This document shows positions 44,024 through 54,109 of a DNA stretch of 64,000 nucleotides, in pieces. Source of the DNA: Diabrotica undecimpunctata (taxonomy: Eukaryota > Arthropoda > Insecta > Coleoptera > Chrysomelidae); the NCBI RefSeq assembly GCF_040954645.1, contig NC_092804.1, positions 41,011,753-41,075,752 on the forward strand. The letters run 5' to 3'. A program made the translations under genes and the position numbers. Each line of letters begins with the position of its first letter. Positions within the stretch are counted from its first letter, which is position 1. The notes beneath the pieces were generated by a model. It ran no database searches, had not been told where the DNA came from, and was given only the letters and a program-made list of their open reading frames with translations.

Positions 44024-45486
44024 GAGGCTATGAGAGCAAGAGTGGACTAACCCCAAATATTAAATAATGGATTTACATGATCCAAGAATATATGGGTTTT
44101 TTTGAAATTTTATAAAATTAAAATATGATGCCAAACCATAAAATTGTTTACAAATCATTAAGTAATAACAAAAAACTTGAAGATCTTGCAGTATATTTAA
44201 CAATAATATAAAAATTTAAGCTTTTTTGTGGATAAGACTGCTTTTGCATCAGTGTGCCCTTAAAAATTTTAATAGGAATGTGGATTAGACCTAGAGTACA
44301 ATACAATTAAAGAATATCAATGTTGAAAATATGCTTTATTAAAAAACAAAGTAACAAAAATACTTAATCTTCATCGTTAATGAACTCTTCTTCTTGCTGT
44401 ATAGTGGATCTTATTGTTCTGGTGCTTGTGTAAAATCCATGATGTATTGGAGGTATGAATGAAAGTAATTCCAAAAGATCTTTTTTTGTTTCGGTTATTG
44501 GACGTCCATCGGGATAAAGATAATCTAGCTGAAGTATTTCCCTGGATGTCATCCTTTTTAACATCTAGTGAGTAAAAGAGAACATCTGCGTTATTGTGTA
44601 TTTGTAGTAAATTGTAAATGGATTTATTTTCTTGTATTGCAACCACTGAATCTGTAACCATTGGACTTTTGATTTTTGTGTATCAAGTTTGCGATTTGTT
44701 ATATTTCTTTCTAACTTCTCAGTAGAATAAAAATCGTTTTCTGTCATCTTTATTACCGTAAAATGTGCTTTCTTTTGTGCATGTGCTATTACCTTTATCC
44801 AGTCGTCAGGTACGTAGATATCTTTAAACATTTTTTTTGCTTACTTATTACTCCGAAATCTTGGTTAAAGGCAAGGTAAGAATGTGCGCTGACTAAAAAC
44901 TTATGATCAATATTTTCCACCACAGTATCAGGATGTGACACAATAAAATCGCAGCCATTTTAATGTTACGGTGCTGCCCTCCGCATTGATCGGAATATAG
45001 TATTACATTTTTTGTTTTAACATTTTTAAAATAATGCAGTAAACAGGATCCTATTTCTTAAGGTCCTCGTGATGCTTGTGTCTCGTTCGATTAAAAAGAA
45101 AGGGACTGCACTACACAGTCTAATTTCCACCTTAACACAAACATCTATTCATTGGAAGGTTAGATTGTGTGATGCGTACCCTTGATAAGCAGTTAAAACC
45201 GGTCTATCCTACAAAGAGGATGGTTAGCCCACTCTTGCATTCTTTTACGTATTTATGTATTGAACAATTTTGGTCTATTCCACGTGGGTTAGCCCATTCG
45301 TGTTTTCAAATTTTGGTTATTTTCTATAATGCAAAATCACCTTACTGGAGAGATTTATGTTATAATATACGGAAATGTTGGTTAGACCGGTTTTGCTTTA
45401 AAACTTTAGGTCGTTAGAAGTGATTGCAATCTCTAACTCAATTATCAACAAAATGTTGGTTAGCCCACTTTTGCTCTCATAGCCTC
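44024..45486 (-). mobile_element. Sola-like DNA transposon, shortened copy
   Basis: The inverted ends start GAGGCTATGAGAGCA and match for about 29 bases with 2-3 differences. They are flanked by the exact 4-bp duplication AGTT (44020-44023, 45487-45490). A 4-bp target duplication with GAG/GRG termini is described for the Sola superfamily. The right end repeats the terminal motif GGTTAG(C/A)CC at 45222, 45287, 45380 and 45458. A degenerate protein lies on the minus strand. At 1.46 kb it is an internal-deletion derivative. The superfamily assignment is tentative. Confidence 0.55.
44364..45010 (-). pseudogene. C-terminal part of a putative RNase H-fold transposase
   Basis: Read leftward: LYSDQCGGQHRNIKMAAIL, an Asp-Cys-Gly-Gln-Asn-like motif typical of some DDE transposases. 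Then the 88-codon frame FKDIYVPDDWIKVIAHAQKK with MTENDFYSTEKLE, and after a stop the 66-codon frame LQLDYLYPDGRPITETKKDL, LLSFIPPIHHGFY. I have the impression that proteins with the LYPDGR-PI---KK-DL-----IPP-H signature are common in insect genomes as multicopy predicted genes, which fits a transposase. The N-terminal half is missing and the frame is broken between 44831 and 45010 and at 44565. Confidence 0.55.
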
Positions 45487-45490
45487 AGTT

Positions 45491-46390
45491 TTAGTAAACG
45501 TTTTGTTACTGTTATTAACATTTGCCTATTGTAAAATTTTACAGATTGCAAATTAAATTTGATGTTTATTAAAAAAAAATTAATAATCCAGCATACTCAT
45601 CGTAATTCGATATTCTTTCTTTCCTTTCCTTCGTCGTTTTCAAATATCCCTGTCCTATATATGATGTTCTGTAATCGATTCTTCTTTTTTTACTGTGAGA
45701 CATTGCCGACCTTACCTATAAAATTAACTTGACTCGAATTATAAAGGTTTGGAGTAAAAAAGGAAGGGCCTATTTTCAACACTGAATGACTAAAAACTAA
45801 TAACCACTAATATGGTTTTTATTTATTTATTTATTTCCAATTTCATTTTTAATTTTCCTTATCCTTCACTTCATTCAATTACCTATTAGGAATGAAAGCT
45901 CTAAACTGAATTTACTATAAAAGAAAACTGTAGTAATTGTTTCTATGACTAAAGCTTCTTTTCCTTTTATATGTAATATATTACTGACAATAATAAACAT
46001 GCTGAAGTATATCAACACAAGGAAGCTTTTTGCTACAATCTTTTTCATTAAAACCGGATCACCGCTCTCGTTGGTTCGTTCCTGTTCAACAAAGGCCTAC
46101 TGACTGATTTAGCTTGTGTATGTATTTTAAATCCCGTTATAAGCACTTACATTGTGCTTTCAATAAAAGAAATGAAGTATGTGGTTTCGTAGACAATGAA
46201 TGGTCAGCCATTCTCATCTATTGTGTTCCGTTAAATTGATTTGCAGCTTTGTGTTTAAATTCCGATTTAGGGCAGAAACGAGGAGTATTTGTTGGTTGCA
46301 CTTAAATCAAATAATCGGTTTAATTCACATAAATTGCAGGTGCCACCATGTTATTTAACAATTGGTATAATTAGTAAAATTTAGTTTGTT

Positions 46391-46397
<7 letters not shown>
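45491..46397. other. No gene seen
   Basis: AT-rich, T-rich around 45590-45700. No repeat or exon signal recognised. Confidence 0.5.

Positions 46398-46455
<58 letters not shown>
46398..46455. repeat. (AT)n microsatellite, left flank of the Penelope pair
   Basis: Alternating AT. A similar tract at 49721-49794 bounds the other side. Confidence 0.9.
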
Positions 46456-46457
<2 letters not shown>

Positions 46458-46546
46458 CTTTGCAGATTAGTTAAATAGTAAACTCTTAAATATTGGGGAA
46501 ATCTGCAAGAAATACTCTAATGTGTATCAATTGTTTCGCCGAACGT

Positions 46547-46579
46547 TTTCGCCAAAGAGAATTAATTTGGCTTCTTCAG
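46547..46579 (-). ncRNA. Hammerhead-ribozyme-like motif in PLE terminal region, canonical core
   Basis: On the minus strand, downstream of the RT frame: CTGAAGA (fits the conserved CUGANGA), a perfect six-base-pair stem II (GCCAAA/TTTGGC) and GAAA. Hammerhead motifs are an established feature of PLE terminal repeats. Position and sense orientation agree. Stems I and III were not modelled. Confidence 0.5.
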
Positions 46580-47131
46580 GGCTGAAAGAGAATAAATTAT
46601 AATTAGCTACCATATATTATCTATTAAAACATTATTGATCTTACCGTAACTTAGAATTGTAGAGTTAGAATATTAAAAAACTTTGCTAGTAACATAGTGG
46701 TGTTTTTTGTTACTATGTGCAAAAAAAAGTTTTTTATAAGGATTGAAATGTATGGTAGCTTCGAACTTGACACGCAAAGGCTTACCCAAGGTTAATCGAA
46801 AAACCCAATGCAACTACATTCAAAAGGAGGTAATTCTTTGAATTGTCGGCAATAACTAAATTTTTGATTTTTAGATAGTTAAAAGTGAGGTTCTGTTTAA
46901 GCCAGAACGCAAGTGACAACTTCAGTAGGTCGTATGAATCTTTATGTCGTTAAGGTTCATTGGTAAAAAACGAATGAATTTAAATCCCAGTAAAGGAAAA
47001 TATTATTTTGATTTTCCTTATTTAATTATATTATATTGTTCATGTATTATTGAATCTTATTGAGACGTATCTAAGAAAAGCAAGGGAATGTTATATATTT
47101 TTTGTTAATGAAAAGTAATTATAAAGGTATG

Positions 47132-48379
47132 TTAGTTGTTAATGGATATATCAGTCAAGTTAGTTATCTGTGATATAGTATTGTTCTTGGTATCTGATTT
47201 AAGTAACAGGTGGTATATATCGCTTAGATTCTTGATGTCACTCTTAACATTAATGGAGAAATCGTTAAGGAAAATATAAGACATTTCAATGAACTCTCTT
47301 TTAGATTTATTGTTCTCACGGTGGAGAATTGTGGTGTTAGTATAGTCCATGAGATGACCAGTGGAATGGACATGTTTGGCTAATGCACAACGGTCAGGGT
47401 GAAGTCGAGAATCACTTTTGTGTAGTGTAATACGTGATTTTAATAATTGAGATGTTTGACCGATGTAGGAATTGTTGCAAGAGAGACATGGAATGTTGTA
47501 GACAATATTACTAAGCCTATCTATGGGAGTCTTATCTTTTATCTTAGAATAAAGATTATTAATTGTTAGGGCTGATCTACAAGCCACATTAAGTTTAATG
47601 TTGTTATTATTATTGCCAAAGCTATTTTCAACACTTTTCAGAATCCTTGTTAACCCCGAAGTGATATCTCTGAAATATGGTAATGAAAAATATTTGTTTA
47701 TAGGAGTATCCGAGACTGGGTTCCCACTTAAGACATCAGGATCAGCATTGTTAGTCGCGAAGGAAGGTGAAATATCTTCGTCATGGATGGTATTAAACAA
47801 AATCTTATTAACTAATGGTGTTGGATAAGCGTTTGAAATAAAAAGTTTCTGTAGGATTTGTAGGTTTTTTGTGTGAAAAGAAGGATCTGATAGTTTTGTT
47901 ACTCTATTTTTCATCTGTTTGATTAGGTTGACTTTGGTAGAATTATTATGGTATGAGTTGTAGTTAAGGTATCTACCAGAATGGGTCGGTTTTTGATACC
48001 AATCTATTTTGATGTTGTTGGTTTCCCTGATCATCCTTATGTCGAGAAAGGGGACGGACCAATTACCATCTTCCCTCTCTATAGTGAACTGGATGTAGGG
48101 GTCATAACCATTAAAAGTGTCTAATAGTTCATCTACCTTGTCATTGGGTATAGCCAAAATGATATCATCAACATATTTTTTAATAAATGGAATATTAAAG
48201 GATAGTAAAGGAATGACTGAGTCTAATACATAATCCATAACGTAAGTTGCAATGATAGGAGAAATCTTAGCTCCCATAGGGGTACCGAAAGTTTGTTGAT
48301 AGAATTTATCATTAAATGAGAAGTAAGTGTTCTTAAGAAGAAAGTTCTCTTTAACGCTTAAACGCTTATCCAACACCAT
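47132..48379 (-). CDS. Penelope-like RT with GIY-YIG endonuclease, 5'-truncated
   Basis: This is a 415-codon undamaged frame. The first six codons derive from the inverted neighbour, so native sequence begins at LSVKENFLLKNTYF. RT motifs are GTPMGAKISP (residues 32-41) and the catalytic YVDD (69-72), with FLDIRM further on. The last third carries the GIY-YIG endonuclease: IPCLSCNNSYIGQTSQL, with a downstream His/Glu-bearing helix (KREFIEMSYIF). The N-terminal third of the RT (motifs 1-4) is absent, so this copy cannot act alone. PLEs use the nuclease to nick target DNA and the RT to copy RNA onto it. Few apparent mutations point to a recent insertion. Confidence 0.85.
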   Translation of the reverse strand: MVLDKRLSVKENFLLKNTYFSFNDKFYQQTFGTPMGAKISPIIATYVMDYVLDSVIPLLSFNIPFIKKYVDDIILAIPNDKVDELLDTFNGYDPYIQFTIEREDGNWSVPFLDIRMIRETNNIKIDWYQKPTHSGRYLNYNSYHNNSTKVNLIKQMKNRVTKLSDPSFHTKNLQILQKLFISNAYPTPLVNKILFNTIHDEDISPSFATNNADPDVLSGNPVSDTPINKYFSLPYFRDITSGLTRILKSVENSFGNNNNNIKLNVACRSALTINNLYSKIKDKTPIDRLSNIVYNIPCLSCNNSYIGQTSQLLKSRITLHKSDSRLHPDRCALAKHVHSTGHLMDYTNTTILHRENNKSKREFIEMSYIFLNDFSINVKSDIKNLSDIYHLLLKSDTKNNTISQITNLTDISINN

Positions 48380-48393
48380 TAGTTAATAAGATT

Positions 48394-49062
48394 TTGTTTA
48401 ATACTATCCATGACGAAGATATTTCACCTTCCTTCGCGACTAACAATGCTGATCCTGATGTCTTAAGTGGGAACCCAGTCTCGGATACTCCTATAAACAA
48501 ATATTTTTCATTACCATATTTCAGAGATATCACTCCGGGGTTAACAAGGATTCTGAAAAGTGTTGAAAATAGCTTTGGCAATAATAATAACAACATTAAA
48601 CTTAATGTGGCTTGTAGATCAGCCCTAACAATTAATAATCTTTATTCTAAGATAAAAGATAAGACTCCCATAGATAGGCTTAGTAATATTGTCTACAACA
48701 TTCCATGTCTCTCTTGCAACAATTCCTACATCGGTCAAACATCTCAATTATTGAAATCACGTATTACACTACACAAAAGTGATTCTCGACTTCACCCTGA
48801 CCGTTGTGCATTAGCCAAACATGTCCATTCCACTGGTCATCTCATGGACTATACTAACACGACAATTCTCCACCGTGAGAACAATAAATCTAAAAGAGAG
48901 TTCATTGAAATGTCTTATATTTTCCTTAACGATTTCTCCATTAATGTTAAGAGTGACATCAAGAATCTAAGCGATATATACCACCTGTTACTTAAATCAG
49001 ATACCAAGAACAATACTATATCACAGATAACTAACTTGACTGATATATCCATTAACAACTAA
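48394..49062 (+). CDS. Second, shorter copy: GIY-YIG domain and linker only
   Basis: The 222-codon frame is identical to the C-terminal part of the minus-strand protein except Ser/Pro in T(S/P)GLTRIL. The coding similarity starts upstream of this ATG, at about 48367. It keeps the SYIGQTS motif but no RT. It is a 5'-truncated product lacking an own promoter. The frames at 47598-47828 and 48366-48596 are mirror shadows of these two copies. Confidence 0.8.
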   Translation: MFNTIHDEDISPSFATNNADPDVLSGNPVSDTPINKYFSLPYFRDITPGLTRILKSVENSFGNNNNNIKLNVACRSALTINNLYSKIKDKTPIDRLSNIVYNIPCLSCNNSYIGQTSQLLKSRITLHKSDSRLHPDRCALAKHVHSTGHLMDYTNTTILHRENNKSKREFIEMSYIFLNDFSINVKSDIKNLSDIYHLLLKSDTKNNTISQITNLTDISINN

Positions 49063-49617
49063 CATACCTTTATAATTACTTTTCATTAACAAAAAATATA
49101 TAACATTCCCTTGCTTTTCTTAGATACGTCTCAATAAGATTCAATAATACATGAACAATATAATATAATTAAATAAAGAAAATCAAAATAATATTTTCCT
49201 TTACTGGGATTTAAATTCATTCGTTTTTTACCAATGAACCTTAACGACATAAAGATCCATACGACCTACTGAAGTTGTCAGCGCTTGCGTTCTGGCTTAA
49301 ACAGAACCTCACTTTTAACTATCTAAAAATCAAAAATTTAGTTATTGCCGACAATTCAAAGAATTACCTCCTTTTGAATGTAGTTGCATTGGGTTTTTCG
49401 ATTAACCTTGGATAAGCCTTTGCGTGTCAAGTTCGAAGCTACCATACATTTCAATCCTTATAAAAAACTTTTTTTTGCACATAGTAACAAAAAACACCAC
49501 TATGTTACTAGCAAAGTTTTTTAATATTCTAACTCTACAATTCTAAGTTACGGTAAGATCAATAATGTTTTAATAGATAATATATGGTAGCTAATTATAA
49601 TTTATTCTCTTTCAGCC

Positions 49618-49650
49618 TTGAAGAAGCCAAATTAATTCTCTTTGGCGAAA
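49618..49650 (+). ncRNA. Same motif in the inverted copy, core mutated
   Basis: Identical stem II and GAAA, but the first conserved base is changed (TTGAAGA instead of CTGAAGA), which should impair cleavage. Confidence 0.45.
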
Positions 49651-49716
49651 ACGTTCGGCGAAACAATTGATACACATTAGAGTATTTCTTGCAGATTTCC
49701 CCAATATTTAAGAGTT

Positions 49717-49720
<4 letters not shown>

Positions 49721-49794
<74 letters not shown>
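49721..49794. repeat. (AT)n microsatellite, right flank of the Penelope pair
   Basis: About 74 bases of alternating AT directly following the inverted arm. Confidence 0.9.
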
Positions 49795-49798
<4 letters not shown>

Positions 49799-50248
49799 GA
49801 TCATTATTGTCACAGGTCAAAGTAAGATCATCTATTTACTATTAGCACCGGGAAGCTAAATAAGAATTTGTCGATTGAAGGGGGCGACAGAGAAAAGGGG
49901 GCGATAAAGGGGGCGTTTAGCATCCGGAAAACGAGAAATTGGTAATTGAGAAAAATAAGAAAAGAAAAAAAAATACAATACTTTCGATCGGATATCCATA
50001 GGATAATAAAAAGTAAATATATGTATACCAATGCAGGTAATAATAACACAAACATCTCGTCTAGTCACAGATCTTATCGAACACGAGGCGTCACAATATT
50101 AGAATCATTATTAGTCACAATGTTAGAATTCGGACAGAGACGTCGACGCGTGGCAATATAATTATTTATTGAGAATTGCGAGATAGTGTTTTTATTCTTT
50201 GCCTTCTCAATAAGGTGTAATTAATTACTCTTTTGTTTTGCTCTCAAA
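49795..50248. other. Upstream region of the hAT gene, hAT left end not found
   Basis: GA-rich with repeats of agggggcga (49878-49918). The complement of the right-end motif GGTTGGGAACCACTG was not seen, so the left terminus is lost or beyond recognition. Confidence 0.4.
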
Positions 50249-52314
50249 ATGTCAGCACCTAAAAAAAAGTGCCGGCAGTACTCAACGGAGTATTTGAAAT
50301 ATGGATTCATTGAATTGCCAGGAAATAAGAATCTACCATTGTGTCTCATTTGTGCAAAATTTTTGTCAAACGAATCCATGAAGCCGCCTCGTCTTATGGA
50401 TCACTTGAAGAGGATTCATCCAGAGAAGTCAGACAGACTTGTCCAATATTTTGCGGTGAGTAAAAGTCTTTTGTTTGTAGTATGTAATTTTTTCATGTAC
50501 AGTTACAATAATTGAATAGTTTACAAACTTACGTATCTAGAAGCCTATTTTTTAAATTTTTACCCCGTTTAATCGCACCTTTTACGTCAAAAGTATTACA
50601 ATGTAAAAATTAAAGTGTAAACTATTTAGTGATCGTAACTGTACCTAGGTATCAACATATTATAATTATTTTTACTTTCTATTAACAAAAGTCAGACTGA
50701 AAGAAAACCTTTTTTATACTTTATTACCATTACTTATAATAATTAAAGTGAATGTGTATATCTTTCGTTTACAGGAGCTCAAGGCATAGTATGAAAGGCG
50801 AGTTACTGTTGGGTCATTGATTGCAAAAGCTACCAAGAAAAACAACAAGGGCTTCCTACAAGGTATCATTCTTAATAGCAAAAAGTGGCAAGCCGCACAC
50901 AATTGGAGAAGAACTCATCCTCCCAGCTATCAAAGAGTTGATACTATGTTGGGACCCAGTCAGGCCAGCCAAGTAACAGATGCAGTTCCTCTCAGCAATA
51001 ATACTGTCTTCAGAAGGATTGATGAAATGGGAGCGAATGTCGAAGATGTTCTCTGCAACAAATTGAAAAGCAGAGAGTTTACTGTTTAACTTGACGAGAG
51101 TACCCTGAGCGACAGCACAGCTTTGCTGGTGTGGTATGTCCGATTCATTGACGACAATGGAGAAATGGTCGAGGAAATGCTATTTGTTAGAAGTCTGATT
51201 ACTGATACAAATGGATCTTCCATATTTGAGGTCATTAAGAGATTCTTTTAAGAAAAAGAGATTCCATTATTGAATATGATCGCATGTGCTACTGACGGTG
51301 CAGCAGCAATGACAGGACGTCATTGGGGATTTATTGCACATCTGAAACAAGCAGTACCTGGAATTTTGTGTGTTCACTGCGTCATTCACAGAGAGCATTT
51401 GGCTGCCAAGAATTTGAGTGGGAGGTTGCACGATTCTCTCCGACTTGTCATAGATGCGGTAAATAAAATTAAAGCAAAACCAAAGAATGATCGAATATTT
51501 CGTACACTTTGTGAAGAAAATGATGAGATATTTAATACATTGCTACTACATATGGAAGTCCGCTGGCTTTCTAAAGGCAATTACTTAAGGCGGTTCTTCA
51601 GTCTAATGGATACTGTTATTGAATTTCTTAATACTACTAACCCCACACCGAGTACAGAACTACAAGAGAAGCGAAATGACATCGCTTACTTATCAGATAT
51701 TTTTCAAAAATTAAATGAAATGAACCTGCAACTACAAGGGAAGAACATAAATATGGCCAAAGCGAAGGGAGTAGTCGGAGCATTCATTGACAAACTATCT
51801 ATTTTTGAAGAAAATATGCAGAGAAGAGAGAGAAGAAAATATGCACCAAATTCCCCAAATTGAAATCTTCTTGTGATGGAGGATCTTCAAACATACTGCC
51901 ACACCTTCAAACACTGAAAGAAGATCTGCAGTCCCGATTCTAAGATTTGACTAGTCTGAAAGTGCCAACTTGGTTTATCAATCCTTTCAGCGTGGAAGTT
52001 TCAACGGTATGTTCTTCTCTTCAAGAAAACTTGATTGATTTGAAAGTTTGTTTCGGGAGTGTGGGTACGAAAAATTTTGACCGCGGATAAAAGAAGTGTA
52101 TCCAATCTTGTGGAATGCAATCAAATTATTATTATTGGCATTCCCCACAACATATCTAGTGGAGAAAGGTTTTAGTTCTGTGTGTATATTGAAAAACAGA
52201 CAAAGAAATAGGTTCGACATAATAGAAAGAGGGGATTTAAGGTTGTTATTAACCAACATTGAGCCAGAAATAAAGAAATTATGTGAGGGACACCAGGCCC
52301 AAGGAAGCCATTAA
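50249..52314 (+). pseudogene. hAT transposase (ZBED5/SCAND3-like) with an apparent intron
   Basis: Exon 1 (50249 to about 50455) encodes a BED-type zinc finger: LCLICAKF (Cys-x2-Cys) and LMDHLKRIHPE (His-x4-His). A gtgagt donor at 50456 and a tttcgtttacag acceptor at 50774 delimit a likely 319-base intron. Then VPLSNNTVFRRIDEMG, LDESTLSDS (first Asp), CATDGAAAMTGRHWGF (second Asp), VHCVIHREHLAAKNL and MEVRWLSKGNYLRRF follow. After a degenerate part comes the dimerisation motif TYLVEKGFSSVCILKNRQRN to TGA at 52312. Stops at 50787, 51088, 51249 and 51861 and later frameshifts inactivate it. The closest known type is the ZBED5/SCAND3-like lineage. Confidence 0.85.
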
Positions 52315-52493
52315 CAATTTTTTTACACACAAATAACCATTTATCATTTTACGAAATGTAAAAATAAGTAAATATGGATACCTACATTTTGTATAGATTC
52401 ATTATTTGTTTCAATTTAATTGGGTGGGGGGGGGGGGCGATTGTAGTATTCATAACTGGTGAAACCTGTCTAATGGGGCGATCATGGGAAAAA

Positions 52494-52516
52494 GGTTGGG
52501 AACCACTGGTCTATAG
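52494..52516 (+). mobile_element. hAT right terminus and candidate 8-bp target duplication
   Basis: GGTTGGGAACCACTG (52494-52508) is a typical hAT terminal repeat. The next eight bases, GTCTATAG, would be the target duplication, but the left partner was not found. The boundary coincides with the start of R1-like sequence, so the hAT inserted next to or into that element. Confidence 0.55.
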
Positions 52517-53460
52517 GAGCATGCCACTCGCATGCATATGTGGTACAGCGGACGAAAATGCTGATCCCGAACATAAGAGATTGGGTGGACCATGGCCACA
52601 GGCGACTGGATTATTTCCTGACGCAGGTGCTCACAGGGCACGGGTGTTTTAGGGCCTACCTCTATAGGTTCGGAAAGGCTGACACAGATGAATGCCTATA
52701 CTGTACACACTCAGACACTTTGACACATACGATGTTAGAGTGTAACAGATGGATAGTAGAAAGGAACAGAATGGAGAGACAGGTGTGAATTTTGTTACAG
52801 TGAGATAAATGATTGAGGGAATGATTAAAAATAAAGTAGGTTGGACTAGCACACACAACTATATCCGTGAAGTGATCAAGAAAAAAGAAGAGGAAGAAAG
52901 ACAGCTAGACCAACGGCAAAGGTAAGAGGGAAAGATGCTGGAAGTTGAAGCTAGATAAGTGGGTCAGACTGTATGAGTTAGATTGTGTGAGTCAGACTGT
53001 GGGAACGGAGGAAATGCCCGCCTGGGAGTGATGCCGTACTAGGAGCGATGAGGGTCTTATACGCCTTTAAACCATACTGTCTCGTATGGAACGAAACAGG
53101 TAACGAGACTCCCTGTCTCGTTCCATACTTGGAATGAGACAGGGAGTCTCCTTGCTGATGAATGGACTGTGAATGTGGATGAATGGAGAACAAATGAATG
53201 AAGGTAGTGCTTCGGAAGTGATGCCGGCCTTACAGCGGCCATTCCGCTCTGGATCGCTGAATGACAGAGGAGGGTCTGGTTTAACAGATAGGCATTCGGC
53301 GTAGACTCGGCGAAGAGAGGGCATTTTAAAGTACCTCGGGAACTATCGCCGGGAGTACGAAGGACGAATCCTGCACTAAAGTCAGTCAGGCGGCGTCCTG
53401 GACTGAGATGTCTTTTGAAGATTCTAGCCTCCCTCCCTATAAAGACGAAAAAGAAAGGTG
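52517..53460 (+). pseudogene. R1-clade non-LTR retrotransposon, 3' end
   Basis: The frame at 52540-52788 reads KMLIPNIRDWVDHGHRRL, then YFLTQVLTGHGCFRAYLYRF and CLYCTHSDTLTHTMLECNRW. This is the Cys-Cys-His-Cys zinc knuckle after the RT of R1-like elements. The region 52790-53460 has higher GC and reads as a 3' UTR. It contains the hairpin at 53105-53150. The RT itself is absent; the fragment at 27.03 kb is the preceding piece of the same family. Confidence 0.6.
53105..53150. repeat. Strong hairpin, 20-bp arms, 6-base loop
   Basis: GAGACTCCCTGTCTCGTTCC pairs with GGAATGAGACAGGGAGTCTC with one G-T-type mismatch. A further related motif (TGTCTCGTATGGAACGA) lies about 30 bases upstream and could pair alternatively. 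Confidence 0.85.
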
Positions 53461-53589
53461 GGAACCAACGGAAACCATCGATTTACCAAAACTCTTTATG
53501 CCGTAGAAAAAAATGCTTTAAACAAGAAATATAGCTGCGATCATTTTGAACAAAAATATTTCAACAACAACGCTTAAAGCGACTGACGA

Positions 53590-53835
53590 TATTAAATGTC
53601 AGTCAAAAGAGCTTTCAATAATAGAAAAACAGATTATACGTACGCACTTTACATTCTAGATCATAATCATTTTTTTATTAAATAGTAATGAATTATTCAT
53701 ATTCAAAATGAAGGCCTTAAGCTATATTTATTTTAATCTATAAAAATTAATAAATTAAAAAATATAGACGAAATTCTAAATGACCAGCTTAAGGCAAACA
53801 ACTCCCCGCTCATCAACTAAAGTGTAGACACATAG
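53590..53835 (+). pseudogene. Penelope-like GIY-YIG fragment
   Basis: KRAFNNRKTDYTYALYILDHNHF and EGLKLYLF with INKLKNIDEILND correspond to the 30.1-30.3 kb remnant; stops and lost bases abound. It lies about 50 bases before piggyBac 3. Confidence 0.65.
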
Positions 53836-54109
53836 TAAAAACACATCACTCAAGAAAGGCACTCTACCAAAACAGCTGTAGTGACATTAACCCATTAGTG
53901 CCTGAATTTAATTTTTACCAAGTTTTCGATTGGGACTGAATGAAATCTTACGGTATAATAAAAAATTTTATTGAGTTGAAGCCAAAAAACGGTATTACAT
54001 ATATGTAACTCTAGGCACTACTGTGAACAAATTTGACATAATATACTTAAAACTAAATTTTTTCATTATTTTTTTTTTAATATATAATTACAGTCCAAAC
54101 ATAACATAA

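Larger units (their letters stand above)
46477..49720. mobile_element. Head-to-head pair of Penelope-like elements, one 5'-truncated
   Basis: Bases 46477-47836 and 48360-49720 are near-identical inverted copies of about 1.36 kb. The 523-base centre belongs only to the longer minus-strand copy. The pair lies between two (AT)n tracts, suggesting AT microsatellite as target. Penelope-like elements are known for tandem and inverted partial copies produced during integration, which explains this shape better than two independent insertions. The junction near 48359 falls inside AACGCTTA-AACGCTTA, a short repeat compatible with microhomology. Confidence 0.85.

Noticed and set aside
47598..48596. 76-codon frames on opposite strands with nearly identical sequence
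   Set aside because: Mirror-image shadows of the inverted Penelope-like coding regions.
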